33,536 bases of DNA, taken from assembly GCA_964591245.1 (NCBI GenBank), contig CAZPZZ010000035.1, forward strand, positions 1-33,536, given 5' to 3'. The translations under genes were made by a program, and so were the position numbers. This DNA comes from CAZPZZ01 sp964591245. Its GTDB lineage: Bacteria > Acidobacteriota > Vicinamibacteria > Vicinamibacterales > UBA8438. The notes beneath the pieces were generated by a model, which saw only the letters and a list, made by a program, of their open reading frames with translations, had not been told where the DNA came from and did no database searches. Positions 17,117 through 24,961 of the stretch are shown here, piece after piece (position 1 is the first letter of the stretch; each line of letters begins with the position of its first letter).

Positions 17117-17545
17117 TCCGCATCCTTGTTAAATCGAGAGAACAGAGAAGCGCTTCCTGGCGCAGAACGCTCAACTGTGTTCGAGGAGTATACGTCGCCT
17201 CTTCTCTCTGGAGGAATTGCCATCGGGCCCAGTAGACGTCTGGTGCGGAGCGCCGCATGGTCTGTATTGCGAGAAGCCGTGGCGGAAAGGATTTTGGAGC
17301 AATCTTTGTGCGGGGACTCGGTCCATCCCCCGATGTAGGAAAGAGCGAGGTTCATGCTGGAAGGCGCCCGTAACCTGCTGTTTTCTGTGTAACGGAGTGA
17401 CACGGTACAGCGAATGGGTTTTCTATTTCGCAAAGCGCCTAGACACCCACGCGATCGCGGTTGTGTGCCAACGGGGGAGCCAATGGCCTTGGAAAGCCTT
17501 CGTCGTCTATGCGAGCGTGTGGCTCGGGGAGTTGACCCTGCGCAC
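17117..17545. other. Intergenic region between sdhB and the acyl-CoA synthetase gene
   Basis: This 429-base spacer lies between two minus-strand genes. The short open frames on either strand look like chance: they have no ribosome binding site and no recognisable domain. One small inverted repeat, TGCGG-agcg-CCGCA (17244-17257), is present. The synthetase promoter probably lies near the 17120-17250 end, but I cannot assign boxes. Confidence 0.35.
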
Positions 17546-18292
17546 TCAACGTTCTGTCAGTGCGGCCCGGCGGTAAGCCCGGTTCATGTCGCCGATGAGC
17601 GTGACATTGATGTCCTTGGGACACACGGCCTGGCAGCTGTAGGTGTTGGTGCAGCTACCGAACGTTTCACGGTCCATCGCCTCGACCATGGCTTTTACCC
17701 GTCGATGCTGCTCGGGTTGTCCTTGTGGCAGCGTCGCCAGGTGGGCCACCTTTGCTGCGGTGAACAATGAGGCCGACGCGTTCTTGCATGCCGCGACGCA
17801 TGCGCCACACCCGATGCATTGGGCGGCATCCATGGCCGCGTCCGCATCAGGCTTTGATACGGGAGTCATGTTGGCGTCTGGCGCGCCACCTGTGTTTACC
17901 GATACGTAGCCACCGCTCTGGATAATACGGTCGAACGCGCTGCGATCGACAACGAGATCGCGGACGAGCGGGAAGCCTGCGGCACGAAACGGCTCAATGG
18001 TGATGGTGGCGCCGTCAGGGAAGCTCCGCATGTGGAGCTGGCAGGTCGTTGCCCCGGGCTGACCACCGTGTGGTATCCCGTTGATGACCATCGAGCACAT
18101 GCCGCAGATCCCTTCGCGGCAATCGTGATCGAAGGCCACCGGTGCGGCACCGGTTTCCACCAGCTGTTCGTTGACGATGTCGATCATTTCGAGAAACGAC
18201 GTTTCCGGGGTAATGTCGTTTGCCGTGTAGGTCTCGAAACGGCCGGGGGTGGCGGCGTCAGGTTGTCTCCAGACGTTGAGCGTGAACTGCAC
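17546..18292 (-). CDS. sdhB: Succinate dehydrogenase/fumarate reductase iron-sulfur subunit
   Basis: Electron-transfer subunit of respiratory complex II, passing electrons from SdhA flavin to the membrane quinone site. All cluster ligands are visible in the 248 residues. [2Fe-2S] uses C58, C63, C66 and C84 (CREGICGMC, then C). [4Fe-4S] uses the CIGCGACVAACK segment (C159, C162, C165). [3Fe-4S] uses C169, C214 and C220, with C224 in CQAVCPK completing the second cluster set. The start is GTG 18292, supported by GGAG 9-10 bases upstream; the first residues MQFTLNVWRQ fit the family. It follows sdhA after 36 bases. The order sdhC-sdhA-sdhB with a single membrane subunit is the type-B arrangement found in Bacteroidetes, Acidobacteria and others. 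Confidence 0.96.
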   Translation of the reverse strand: MQFTLNVWRQPDAATPGRFETYTANDITPETSFLEMIDIVNEQLVETGAAPVAFDHDCREGICGMCSMVINGIPHGGQPGATTCQLHMRSFPDGATITIEPFRAAGFPLVRDLVVDRSAFDRIIQSGGYVSVNTGGAPDANMTPVSKPDADAAMDAAQCIGCGACVAACKNASASLFTAAKVAHLATLPQGQPEQHRRVKAMVEAMDRETFGSCTNTYSCQAVCPKDINVTLIGDMNRAYRRAALTER

Positions 18293-18328
18293 GGTTGGCT
18301 CCTCGGCGGCGGTGGTCTACGGACGGCC

Positions 18329-20245
18329 TTATTTGTAGCTTCTCGTGACGACTTCAAGCGTCTCGAAAGCGAGTGGCTCGGTCTGGCGCTCAGGCGGTGT
18401 ATCGGGTCCGCGATACGCCCAGGCGGAAACGAAGCTGAACGCATCGTCATTCCGCTTGGCTTCACCGTCCGGGGTTTGATATTCCTCCCGGAAGTGGCCT
18501 CCACACGATTCCTCGCGTTCAAGTGCGTCGCGGCACATGAGTTCGCCGAACTCAAGAAAGTCAGCGACTCGGCCAGCCTCGGCCAAGGCAGTATTGAATT
18601 CTTGCCCTGTACCCGGAACGCGTACTCCGCCCCAGAACTCCTCGCGTAGGGCGGGAATTTCTTCCAGTGCTTGCTCAAGCCCAGCTTTGTTGCGGGACAT
18701 GCCACACCGCTCCCAGAGAATGCGACCCAGGCGGCGATGGAAGGCCTCGGCAGGATGTGTGCCCTCGACGGAGAGCAGCCGATCGATACGTGTTTTGGCA
18801 GCATCCTCGGCATCAGCGAAACCCGGGCCACTCGGATCCGTTCCACTTTGACCCGCTTGGGCGAGGTAGTTACCAAGGGTGTAGGGCAGCACGAAATATC
18901 CGTCCGCGAGCCCTTGCATGAGCGCACTGGCCCCGAGCCGATTGGCGCCATGGTCGGAGAAGTTTGCTTCGCCGATGGCGAAAAGCCCTGGGACCGTCGT
19001 CATCAACTCATAGTCTACCCAGAGTCCCCCCATCGTGTAGTGGGGGGCGGGATAGATCCGCATCGGCGAACGGTACGGGTTTTCGGCCGTGATGTTCTGA
19101 TACATGTCAAACAGATTGCCGTATTTCTGCTTGATCGCGTCTTGCCCGAGACGCTCGACGGCGTCAGAGAAATCCAGGTAGACGCCAAGTCCGGTCGGTC
19201 CCACGCCTCGGTCATCGTCACAGACCTCCTTCGCGCTGCGCGAGGCAATGTCGCGTGGAGCCAGGTTGCCGAAACTGGGATATTTCCGCTCAAGGTAATA
19301 GTCGCGTTCATCATGCGGAATCTGATCGGGTGGGCGGTGGTCTCCTTGTTGTTTGGGTACCCACACTCGACCATCGTTCCGAAGCGACTCGGACATCAGT
19401 GTCAACTTGGATTGGTGTTCGCCCGCTGCCGGAATGCAGGTCGGATGGATCTGCGTGTAGCAGGGGTTCGCAAAAGCGGCTCCTTGCAGATGCGCGCGGT
19501 AGGTGGCGGTTACGTTGCACCCCTTCGCGTTCGTCGACAAGTAATAGACGTTGCTGTAACCGCCTGTGGCGAGCACGACCGCATCCCCGGCCCACGATTC
19601 CAGAGCACCGGTGACCAGGTCACGGGTGACGATGCCGCGGACGCGTCCGTCGTCCACCGCGACGTTCAGCAACTCGGTTCGTGTGTGCAGCTGGACATGG
19701 CCCAGCTCCACCTGGCGGGAAAGCGCGCCGTAGGCACCGATCAAGAGCTGTTGTCCCGTTTGACCTCGTGCGTAGAACGTCCGGGAGACCTGCGCTCCTC
19801 CAAAAGAACGGTTGTCGAGCAGGCCTCCGTATTCACGGGCGAATGGCACGCCTTGCGCGACGCATTGGTCGATGATCTGGCTACTGACTTCGGCCAACCG
19901 GTAGACGTTGGCTTCACGACTCCGAAAGTCGCCACCCTTGATCGTGTCCCGGAATAGTCGGAACACCGAATCGCCATCATTCTGATAATTTTTGGCGGCA
20001 TTGATGCCGCCTTGGGCGGCAATGCTATGGGCCCGCCGTGGGCTGTCGTGAAATGTAAAACAGTCAACCCGATAACCCTGTTCGGCGAGCGTGGCGGCGG
20101 CGGACGCGCCCGCGAGCCCAGAACCAACGACCAGTACCCGAAATTTCCGCTTGTTGGCGGGGTTCAGTAGGCGGGCGTTCGCTCGATACCGGTCCCACTT
20201 TTCGGCGAGTGGTCCAGACGGAATTCGTGCGTCCAATTTCGGCAT
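18329..20245 (-). CDS. sdhA: Succinate dehydrogenase/fumarate reductase flavoprotein subunit
   Basis: Catalytic subunit of complex II, oxidising succinate to fumarate on a covalently bound FAD. The 638-residue protein has the Rossmann dinucleotide motif VVGSGLAGASAAATLAEQG (39-57). The covalent flavin histidine is in RAHSIAAQGGINAAKN (H73). The RTFYARGQTGQQLL and IHPTCIP segments are present, as are the active-site region PAPHYTMGGLWVD and GANRLGASALMQGL. The C-terminus is of the longer type-B kind. ATG 20245 has GAGG about 10 bases upstream. A 214-base spacer separates it from sdhC, unusually long for this operon. A long antisense open frame (18671-19957, plus strand) is a compositional shadow. 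Whether the complex runs as dehydrogenase or reductase in vivo cannot be told from sequence. Confidence 0.96.
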   Translation of the reverse strand: MPKLDARIPSGPLAEKWDRYRANARLLNPANKRKFRVLVVGSGLAGASAAATLAEQGYRVDCFTFHDSPRRAHSIAAQGGINAAKNYQNDGDSVFRLFRDTIKGGDFRSREANVYRLAEVSSQIIDQCVAQGVPFAREYGGLLDNRSFGGAQVSRTFYARGQTGQQLLIGAYGALSRQVELGHVQLHTRTELLNVAVDDGRVRGIVTRDLVTGALESWAGDAVVLATGGYSNVYYLSTNAKGCNVTATYRAHLQGAAFANPCYTQIHPTCIPAAGEHQSKLTLMSESLRNDGRVWVPKQQGDHRPPDQIPHDERDYYLERKYPSFGNLAPRDIASRSAKEVCDDDRGVGPTGLGVYLDFSDAVERLGQDAIKQKYGNLFDMYQNITAENPYRSPMRIYPAPHYTMGGLWVDYELMTTVPGLFAIGEANFSDHGANRLGASALMQGLADGYFVLPYTLGNYLAQAGQSGTDPSGPGFADAEDAAKTRIDRLLSVEGTHPAEAFHRRLGRILWERCGMSRNKAGLEQALEEIPALREEFWGGVRVPGTGQEFNTALAEAGRVADFLEFGELMCRDALEREESCGGHFREEYQTPDGEAKRNDDAFSFVSAWAYRGPDTPPERQTEPLAFETLEVVTRSYK

Positions 20246-20459
20246 CGATGTACTACCTCGGAGCGGGTCTAACCCAACATGGGTTATTGCCGCAGATCCC
20301 TGCGCATTGTCAGCGGGGTTGTGGCGCGAACCTCACTCTGGATCCCGCGCGAAATTCCTGGCATGCTACGCCGCGACCTCGATGGGTGTTGCCGGGGAAT
20401 GGCTGTGGCGGTTTTGCGCACGCCATATCAACAGACCTTGTTTTCGACGGCATGGTCGT

Positions 20460-21173
20460 TCACCCCGCCATCGGCTCAAGAAAACGTACCAAACAGGCCA
20501 GCGGAATCGAGACGTTCCCCAGAACGATCACCAATGCCAGCGTGCGGCCGCAGAGGTCGATGGTTTCGCCTAAGTTGGGCCGCCGCCATCCCAATGTTTG
20601 AAACAGGGAGGCGATACCGTGGGCAAGATGCAGACCCAGCAAGCACATGGCGACAATGTACCCGCCGGCGACGGCTGGCTGCTGAAAGCTCCGGATGACC
20701 ATGGAATAGACGTCGTGCCTTCCCGTGCCATCTTGGAGTGCGAACGCTGAGGGGTCCGTGACGCCCAGCGTAAAGTGCAGCAAGTGATAGATGACGAAGG
20801 CGAGGATGATGACACCCGTCGGTACCATCGTGCGGGAAGCCAAGCTTGCGGGCCCCGTGTCGGTCTTGGAGTACGGGATTGGCCGTGCGGCTTGGTTCCG
20901 ACGTGTCAGGAGCACGATCCCTATGAGGTGCACGAGTAGGGCTGAGAGGAGGACGAGACGCGCACTCCACAAGACGGCCGGCATGCTCTTTAGCTGGGCG
21001 GCGTACCCGTTGAGCGCCTCGGCGCCCAGATAGATCTGCAGATTACCGGCCATGTGAGCGAAGACGAAGCCGGCCAGGAGAGCACCGGTGAGACCCACGG
21101 CCCCTTTCAACGACACAGTGGTCAGGGGGCCAGGTAGGCCGATTTGACGTGAGACGAGAACTTCAGTCGGCAT
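20460..21173 (-). CDS. sdhC: Succinate dehydrogenase cytochrome b subunit (type B, five-helix)
   Basis: Membrane anchor of complex II, expected to bind two hemes b and the quinone. The 237-residue protein has about five hydrophobic helices: 24-44, 66-90, 115-138, 163-188 and 205-230. Histidines at helix positions expected for heme ligands occur in FAHMAGNLQIYLG (H40), LVHLIGI, IYHLLHFTLG and LLGLHLAHGI. A single large anchor rather than separate SdhC and SdhD defines the type-B class. ATG 21173 has no good Shine-Dalgarno. It is the first gene of the sdhC-sdhA-sdhB group and is divergent from the NAD regulator gene across a 292-base spacer. Confidence 0.9.
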   Translation of the reverse strand: MPTEVLVSRQIGLPGPLTTVSLKGAVGLTGALLAGFVFAHMAGNLQIYLGAEALNGYAAQLKSMPAVLWSARLVLLSALLVHLIGIVLLTRRNQAARPIPYSKTDTGPASLASRTMVPTGVIILAFVIYHLLHFTLGVTDPSAFALQDGTGRHDVYSMVIRSFQQPAVAGGYIVAMCLLGLHLAHGIASLFQTLGWRRPNLGETIDLCGRTLALVIVLGNVSIPLACLVRFLEPMAG

Positions 21174-21465
21174 CGATATCGGTGATGAGGCGGGTGCGTG
21201 CCCGCGAGCCGAAATTGTCTAGCCCGGGTATCCCGGGGGCTTTTAGAATGTTTGGCTGTGCGTTCAGTGACGAGTTCAGCCCAAACAAGCCGTGATCATA
21301 TAACGTCTTGACCAACTAGGGTACCAAAGGCCTCTTCTGACTCATTAAATGTGGCGATTTCGCCGTCTTTCCAGAGACGTTAACGTGGGAAGATGACAAT
21401 CGATGCTCGAAGAATGCTGGAGAAATAACCTGCTTCGGCGATCCGGGCGACGCTGTTAGGACGCG
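21174..21465. promoter_or_regulatory. Divergent region between sdhC and the NAD-regulator gene
   Basis: This 292-base spacer must hold the sdhC promoter (minus) and the regulator promoter (plus). It contains a GC-rich hairpin, AGCCCGGG-tat-CCCGGGGGCT (21221-21241), followed by TTTT on the plus strand, and a shorter GCGGG/CCCGC repeat (21191-21206). On the minus strand these lie in the probable sdhC leader. A TATGAT on the minus strand near 21295-21300 is a -10 candidate without a good -35. Confidence 0.35.
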
Positions 21466-22431
21466 ATGACCTCTGGTCTCATTCTCGGTTTGCATGCTGC
21501 GATCGTAGCCGTTACCGGCGAGGAGCCCCGTGTGTTGACAGTGCCCGGGGGATCGGGAGTCGATCCCGGGAACGCATTGCCCTTCGGTCCGCTCGAGCCA
21601 GATCGCCATCGCACTTTGGAGCGTGGCCTCCGTGCGTGGGTTCTGGAGCAGACGGGCATGGAGCTTCCGTATGTCGAGCAGCTTTACACCTTCGGGGATC
21701 GCAACCGGGCGGTGACTCTGGATGGGCTGGCTCGCGTGATTGCCGTGGCGTATTTGGCGCTGGTACGGGAGCGTCGGGTGGCGAAAGGGCTTACGGCCGA
21801 GTGGCAAGGGGTCTACAGCTTTTTGCCTTGGGAAGACCATCGTTGCGGCGAACCGGAAATCCTGTGCCGGAGTATTCGTCCGGCGCTCGATGTCTGGGTG
21901 AAGAGTCCGGACAGCCTGGATTTGGAGCGCCAGCGGAGGGGTCGCGTTGACATCACGTTCGGTTCTGGGGCGGTGGCGTGGGACAGTGAGCGGGTGTTGG
22001 ATCGCTACGAGCTTCTGTATGAGGCTGGTCTGGTGGCGGAGTCGCTGCGTGATCACCGTGCGCTTGGGAACGATGAGCCCGGCGTGGGAGTACGGGCGTT
22101 TGGGGCCCCCCTAGCGTTCGATCACCGGCGTATTCTGGCCACAGCCCTGGGGCGGCTTCGGGGTAAATTGAAGTACCGGCCGCTGGTGTTTGAACTCCTG
22201 CCGACCATGTTTACGCTCTTGCGTCTCCAGCGCACGGTGGAATCCTTGGTTGGAGCGCGTCTCCACAAGCAGAATTTCCGTCGCCTCGTTGAGCGAGGTG
22301 CGTTGGTCGAAAGTACGGGACAGGTCGAGACCGATACCGGCGGAAGACCGGCCGCGTTGTTCAGGTTCCGTCGGGATGTGCTCCACGAGCGGCCTGCTCC
22401 TGGGGTTGGATTGCCTGGCCTGCCCTCATAG
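21466..22431 (+). CDS. nadQ: NadQ/NrtR-like transcriptional regulator of NAD synthesis (Nudix-like sensor + winged helix)
   Basis: Predicted repressor of the adjacent NAD genes. The 321-residue protein opens with a Nudix-fold domain (1 to about 135: GLHAAIVAVTGEEPRVLTV, ALPFGPLEPDRHRTLERGL, YVEQLYTFGD, YSFLPWED). Its Nudix box is degenerate: RAWVLEQTGM (56-65) in place of REUxEExGU. It should therefore bind a nucleotide ligand rather than hydrolyse it. The C-terminal part (about 225-315: AFDHRRILATALGRLRGKL, LLPTMFTLLRLQRTVE, LHKQNFRRLVERG, GRPAALFRF) is the winged-helix half shared by NrtR and NadQ. The length and the GLHAAIVAV/LPFGP/YTFGD motifs match, from memory, the alphaproteobacterial NadQ (COG4111) type more than the shorter NrtR. 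Position directly upstream of nadA and nadC strongly supports the role. ATG 21466 has AGGA four bases upstream. Confidence 0.83.
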   Translation: MTSGLILGLHAAIVAVTGEEPRVLTVPGGSGVDPGNALPFGPLEPDRHRTLERGLRAWVLEQTGMELPYVEQLYTFGDRNRAVTLDGLARVIAVAYLALVRERRVAKGLTAEWQGVYSFLPWEDHRCGEPEILCRSIRPALDVWVKSPDSLDLERQRRGRVDITFGSGAVAWDSERVLDRYELLYEAGLVAESLRDHRALGNDEPGVGVRAFGAPLAFDHRRILATALGRLRGKLKYRPLVFELLPTMFTLLRLQRTVESLVGARLHKQNFRRLVERGALVESTGQVETDTGGRPAALFRFRRDVLHERPAPGVGLPGLPS

Positions 22432-22534
22432 TGCTTGTCTTTGGTATCTCACTCTTGACGCTCACTTGCACCAAGATCCAAAATATATAGTTGTTATTCT
22501 CATTTCTAGCATAAACTAGCCCGAGTAAAGACCT
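22432..22534 (+). promoter_or_regulatory. AT-rich spacer upstream of nadA, possible regulator-binding site
   Basis: The stretch 22478-22515 is markedly AT-rich against its surroundings and contains TATATA (22484-22489). A broken inverted pair TAGTT (22488-22492) ... AACTA lies about 21 bases apart. A TTGACG box (22455-22460) could be a -35, but no -10 sits at 17 bases. This is the natural place for a NadQ operator, but I see no perfect palindrome. Confidence 0.35.
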
Positions 22535-23560
22535 GTGTCCGACACATCTGATTCGACGTTACCTTTCACTTCCGAGATCGAAGTTGAGACGGCCGCTCTT
22601 TATGAGCGCGTCCGCGCTGTTGTGCCATCTATGGAATGGCCCCTCCACGCTCCGTACATTCATGCTATCGAGCGTCTCAAGAAGACTCGCAGCGCGGTGA
22701 TTCTGGCCCATAACTATCAAACGCCTGAGATCTTTCACGGCGTCGCAGACCTCTCGGGTGATTCTCTGGCGCTCGCGCGCCAGGCCGCAGAAACGGATGC
22801 GGATGTCATCGTGATGTGTGGTGTTCATTTTATGGCGGAGACGGCCAAGATTCTCAGTCCCGAGAAAACCGTCCTCATCCCGGATTTGGGAGCTGGGTGT
22901 TCGCTTGCGTCTTCTATTACGGCTGCGGATGTCCGTGCCTTGCGTGAGCGGTATCCAGGGGTGCCGGTGGTGACGTATGTCAATACCGCGGCCGAGGTGA
23001 AGGCAGAGTCGGACGTGTGCTGTACCTCGTCGAATGCCGTGGAGGTTGTGGAATCTCTGGGAGTGGACCGTGTCATTTTCCTGCCAGATGAGTATCTGGG
23101 GCGATACGTGGCCAGTCAGACGGATGTTGATGTCGTGTGGTGGGAGGGACATTGCGAAGTTCACGAACGGTTCCAGGGGGCAGAGCTTCGCGACTACCGT
23201 ACGACTTATCCCGGCATTCAGATCTACGCTCATCCCGAATGTCCTCCGGACGTGTTGGATGAAGCGGATTACGTGGGTTCGACGGCCGGGTTGCTTCGAC
23301 GCGTTGAAGACACGCGGCCGGAACGGGTGGTACTCGTGACGGAATGCTCGATGAGTGACAACGTAGCGGTGGAGTTTCCCGAAGTCGAGTTCATTCGGCC
23401 GTGCAATCTGTGTCCTCACATGAAAACGATTACGCTACCCAAGATCTTGAGGTCTCTCGAACAGATGGAGCACGAGGTGTTTGTGGCGCCGGACGTGGCC
23501 GAACGTGCGCGGCTGGCCGTCGAACGGATGCTGGAGGTTGGGACAGGGCGCCGCGGATGA
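22535..23560 (+). CDS. nadA: Quinolinate synthase NadA
   Basis: Condenses iminoaspartate with dihydroxyacetone phosphate to quinolinate in de novo NAD synthesis, using an oxygen-sensitive [4Fe-4S] cluster. The 341-residue protein shows the three-fold repeat family motifs: ILAHNYQTPEI (57-67), VMCGVHFMAETAKILSPEK (93-111), DLGAGCSLA (117-125), YVNTAAEVKAESDVCCTSSNA (148-168), HPECPPDV (233-240), TECSMSDNV (269-277) and PCNLCPHMKTITLPKI (289-304). The expected cluster ligands are C95, C236 and C293. The start is GTG 22535 with a weak upstream purine run. It lies 103 bases after the regulator gene. No nadB (L-aspartate oxidase) sits between nadA and nadC; iminoaspartate must come from an enzyme encoded elsewhere. 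Confidence 0.96.
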   Translation: MSDTSDSTLPFTSEIEVETAALYERVRAVVPSMEWPLHAPYIHAIERLKKTRSAVILAHNYQTPEIFHGVADLSGDSLALARQAAETDADVIVMCGVHFMAETAKILSPEKTVLIPDLGAGCSLASSITAADVRALRERYPGVPVVTYVNTAAEVKAESDVCCTSSNAVEVVESLGVDRVIFLPDEYLGRYVASQTDVDVVWWEGHCEVHERFQGAELRDYRTTYPGIQIYAHPECPPDVLDEADYVGSTAGLLRRVEDTRPERVVLVTECSMSDNVAVEFPEVEFIRPCNLCPHMKTITLPKILRSLEQMEHEVFVAPDVAERARLAVERMLEVGTGRRG

Positions 23561-23691
23561 TCGAGCCGCTGGATCGGCCATGGCCTCTCGTTAGGTAAGG
23601 CGCCGATTAGGCGAGAGGGCACTGAAGGTGTCCGGGTCGATTGCGTAACCGCACAAACTTGTAATCACGTTTTCCCTTTCGTTGTCTGAAC

Positions 23692-24564
23692 ATGCATTCG
23701 CTAGAGCGCCCAAGACCGGACGTTGTCCCGCTTTCTCCGCTCCAGTATGAGGAGATTGTTCGGCGCGAGCTTGCGACGGACCTGGGGACCGCCGGTGACA
23801 TCACGACGGCAGCGCTCGTACCACGCGGGTTGCGGGCGAGCGCCCACATGGTCGCGCGTCGGGACGGTCGCGTATGCGGTCTGTCCGCGTCGCTGTATGC
23901 GTTTCAGGCCCTGGGGACGGTGGACTGTAGGCTCCTGCAGCAGGACGGTGATGACGTGACGCCGGGCGTAGTACTGGCGAAGCTCGAGGGGCCGGCGCAC
24001 GTGTTGCTATCGGCCGAGCGTACCGCGCTCAATGTTCTCGGTCATCTCTCCGGTGTGGCGACGGCGACGAGAAATTTGGTTCGCGACGTTGTCAAGGCAG
24101 GTCCGGCGCGTGTTGTCTGCACGCGTAAGACGACCCCTGGGTTGCGCAGTCTGGAAAAATATGCGGTTCGCGTCGGAGGGGCTTGGAACCACAGGTTCGG
24201 GCTCTTCGATGCGGTGCTCATCAAGGATAACCATCGTGTGATGGTAGGTGGTGTTCGGGCGGCGGTGGTGCAGGCGCGGGCTGCGCGGGGTCACTTGGTG
24301 CGGGTGGAGGTTGAGGTCGATACACTGGAACAGTTAGAGGAAGCGCTTGCGGCTGGGGCCGATGTCGTCCTGCTCGATAACATGTCGCCTTCCACGTTGA
24401 AGCAAGCTGTTGCGATAGTTCGTGGTCGCGTTCCAACAGAGGCGTCCGGGGGGATCACGCCGGAAACGATTGCAGATGTGGCTGCAACCGGAGTGGACTT
24501 CATTTCTGTTGGGTGGATCACCCATAGTGCGCCTGCGCTGGACGTCGGGCTGGACTTCGTCTGA
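23692..24564 (+). CDS. nadC: Nicotinate-nucleotide pyrophosphorylase (quinolinate phosphoribosyltransferase) NadC
   Basis: Converts quinolinate and PRPP to nicotinate mononucleotide, CO2 and PPi. The 290-residue protein has ATDLGTAGDITTAALVP (28-44), AERTALNVLGHLSGVAT (108-124), the substrate-binding CTRKTTPGLRSLEKYAVRVGG (143-163), the NHRFGLFDAVLIKDNH segment (166-181), VEVEVDTLEQLEEAL, DVVLLDNMSP and the phosphate-binding EASGGITPETI. Every usual basic active-site residue is there (R110, R145, K146, K156, K178). ATG 23692 lacks a Shine-Dalgarno; the 131-base gap from nadA is larger than usual for an operon. A perfect 7-bp hairpin follows immediately after the stop. Confidence 0.96.
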   Translation: MHSLERPRPDVVPLSPLQYEEIVRRELATDLGTAGDITTAALVPRGLRASAHMVARRDGRVCGLSASLYAFQALGTVDCRLLQQDGDDVTPGVVLAKLEGPAHVLLSAERTALNVLGHLSGVATATRNLVRDVVKAGPARVVCTRKTTPGLRSLEKYAVRVGGAWNHRFGLFDAVLIKDNHRVMVGGVRAAVVQARAARGHLVRVEVEVDTLEQLEEALAAGADVVLLDNMSPSTLKQAVAIVRGRVPTEASGGITPETIADVAATGVDFISVGWITHSAPALDVGLDFV

Positions 24565-24961
24565 TGTCCACGTGGCCCTGGTCACGTGGCAGTCATGATG
24601 AACTGTTACACGGGCCTCGCTTGCGAGAATTCTGGAGCGGTGCTGCTGACTTTTCCCGGGCGTGTCGGAGGGGCGACGTCCCAGTTTCAAATTTCGAGAA
24701 GAATCACGTTCGTTGGTTGCCTGCATTCCCGGTTGTTGGCAACCGTGAATCGGTCGACGGCAGAGGGTGAGCAATCCAATTACAAAATTCGTGGATTGGC
24801 ATCACATCTGAAACCTGATCCGTCTTTTCATTCTGATTTTCTGCGGCGAGATATTTATCACTTCTGACGTACCAACACTCTAGGTTGTGGGACTTGTTTC
24901 GAGAGACTCACGGAAAGTTCATCGCACCTAACGTCACCAATGACCGGAAACCGGACTCGAT
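24565..24961. other. Intergenic region between nadC and the PilZ gene
   Basis: This 397-base spacer contains the post-nadC hairpin and a further inverted repeat GGTTGCC (24715-24721) / GGCAACC (24738-24744) with a 16-base loop. An AT-richer stretch (about 24775-24870) probably includes the promoter of the next gene. A 93-codon open frame from 24586 has no ribosome binding site and no recognisable features, so I do not call it. Confidence 0.4.
24568..24589 (+). terminator. Hairpin immediately after nadC
   Basis: CCACGTG-gccctggt-CACGTGG is a perfect 7-bp stem with an 8-base loop, beginning four bases after the nadC stop codon. No T-run follows, so it is a candidate terminator or mRNA-stabilising stem. 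Each arm also contains CACGTG, itself a palindrome. Confidence 0.5.

Noticed and set aside
17217..17576. 119-codon plus-strand open frame between the synthetase and sdhB
   Set aside because: It has no ribosome binding site, overlaps the end of sdhB, and its Cys/Trp-rich translation resembles no protein family.
18671..19957. Long open frame (about 428 codons) on the plus strand inside sdhA
   Set aside because: It lies exactly antisense to a clear sdhA with all active-site motifs; high GC makes long antisense frames common, and its translation shows no family motif.
21221..21244. GC hairpin followed by TTTT on the plus strand, shaped like an intrinsic terminator
   Set aside because: No plus-strand gene ends upstream of it; it lies between divergent genes, so I list it only as part of the sdhC leader region and not as a terminator.
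24586..24867. 93-codon open frame after nadC
   Set aside because: It has no ribosome binding site, overlaps the post-nadC hairpin, and the composition looks non-coding.
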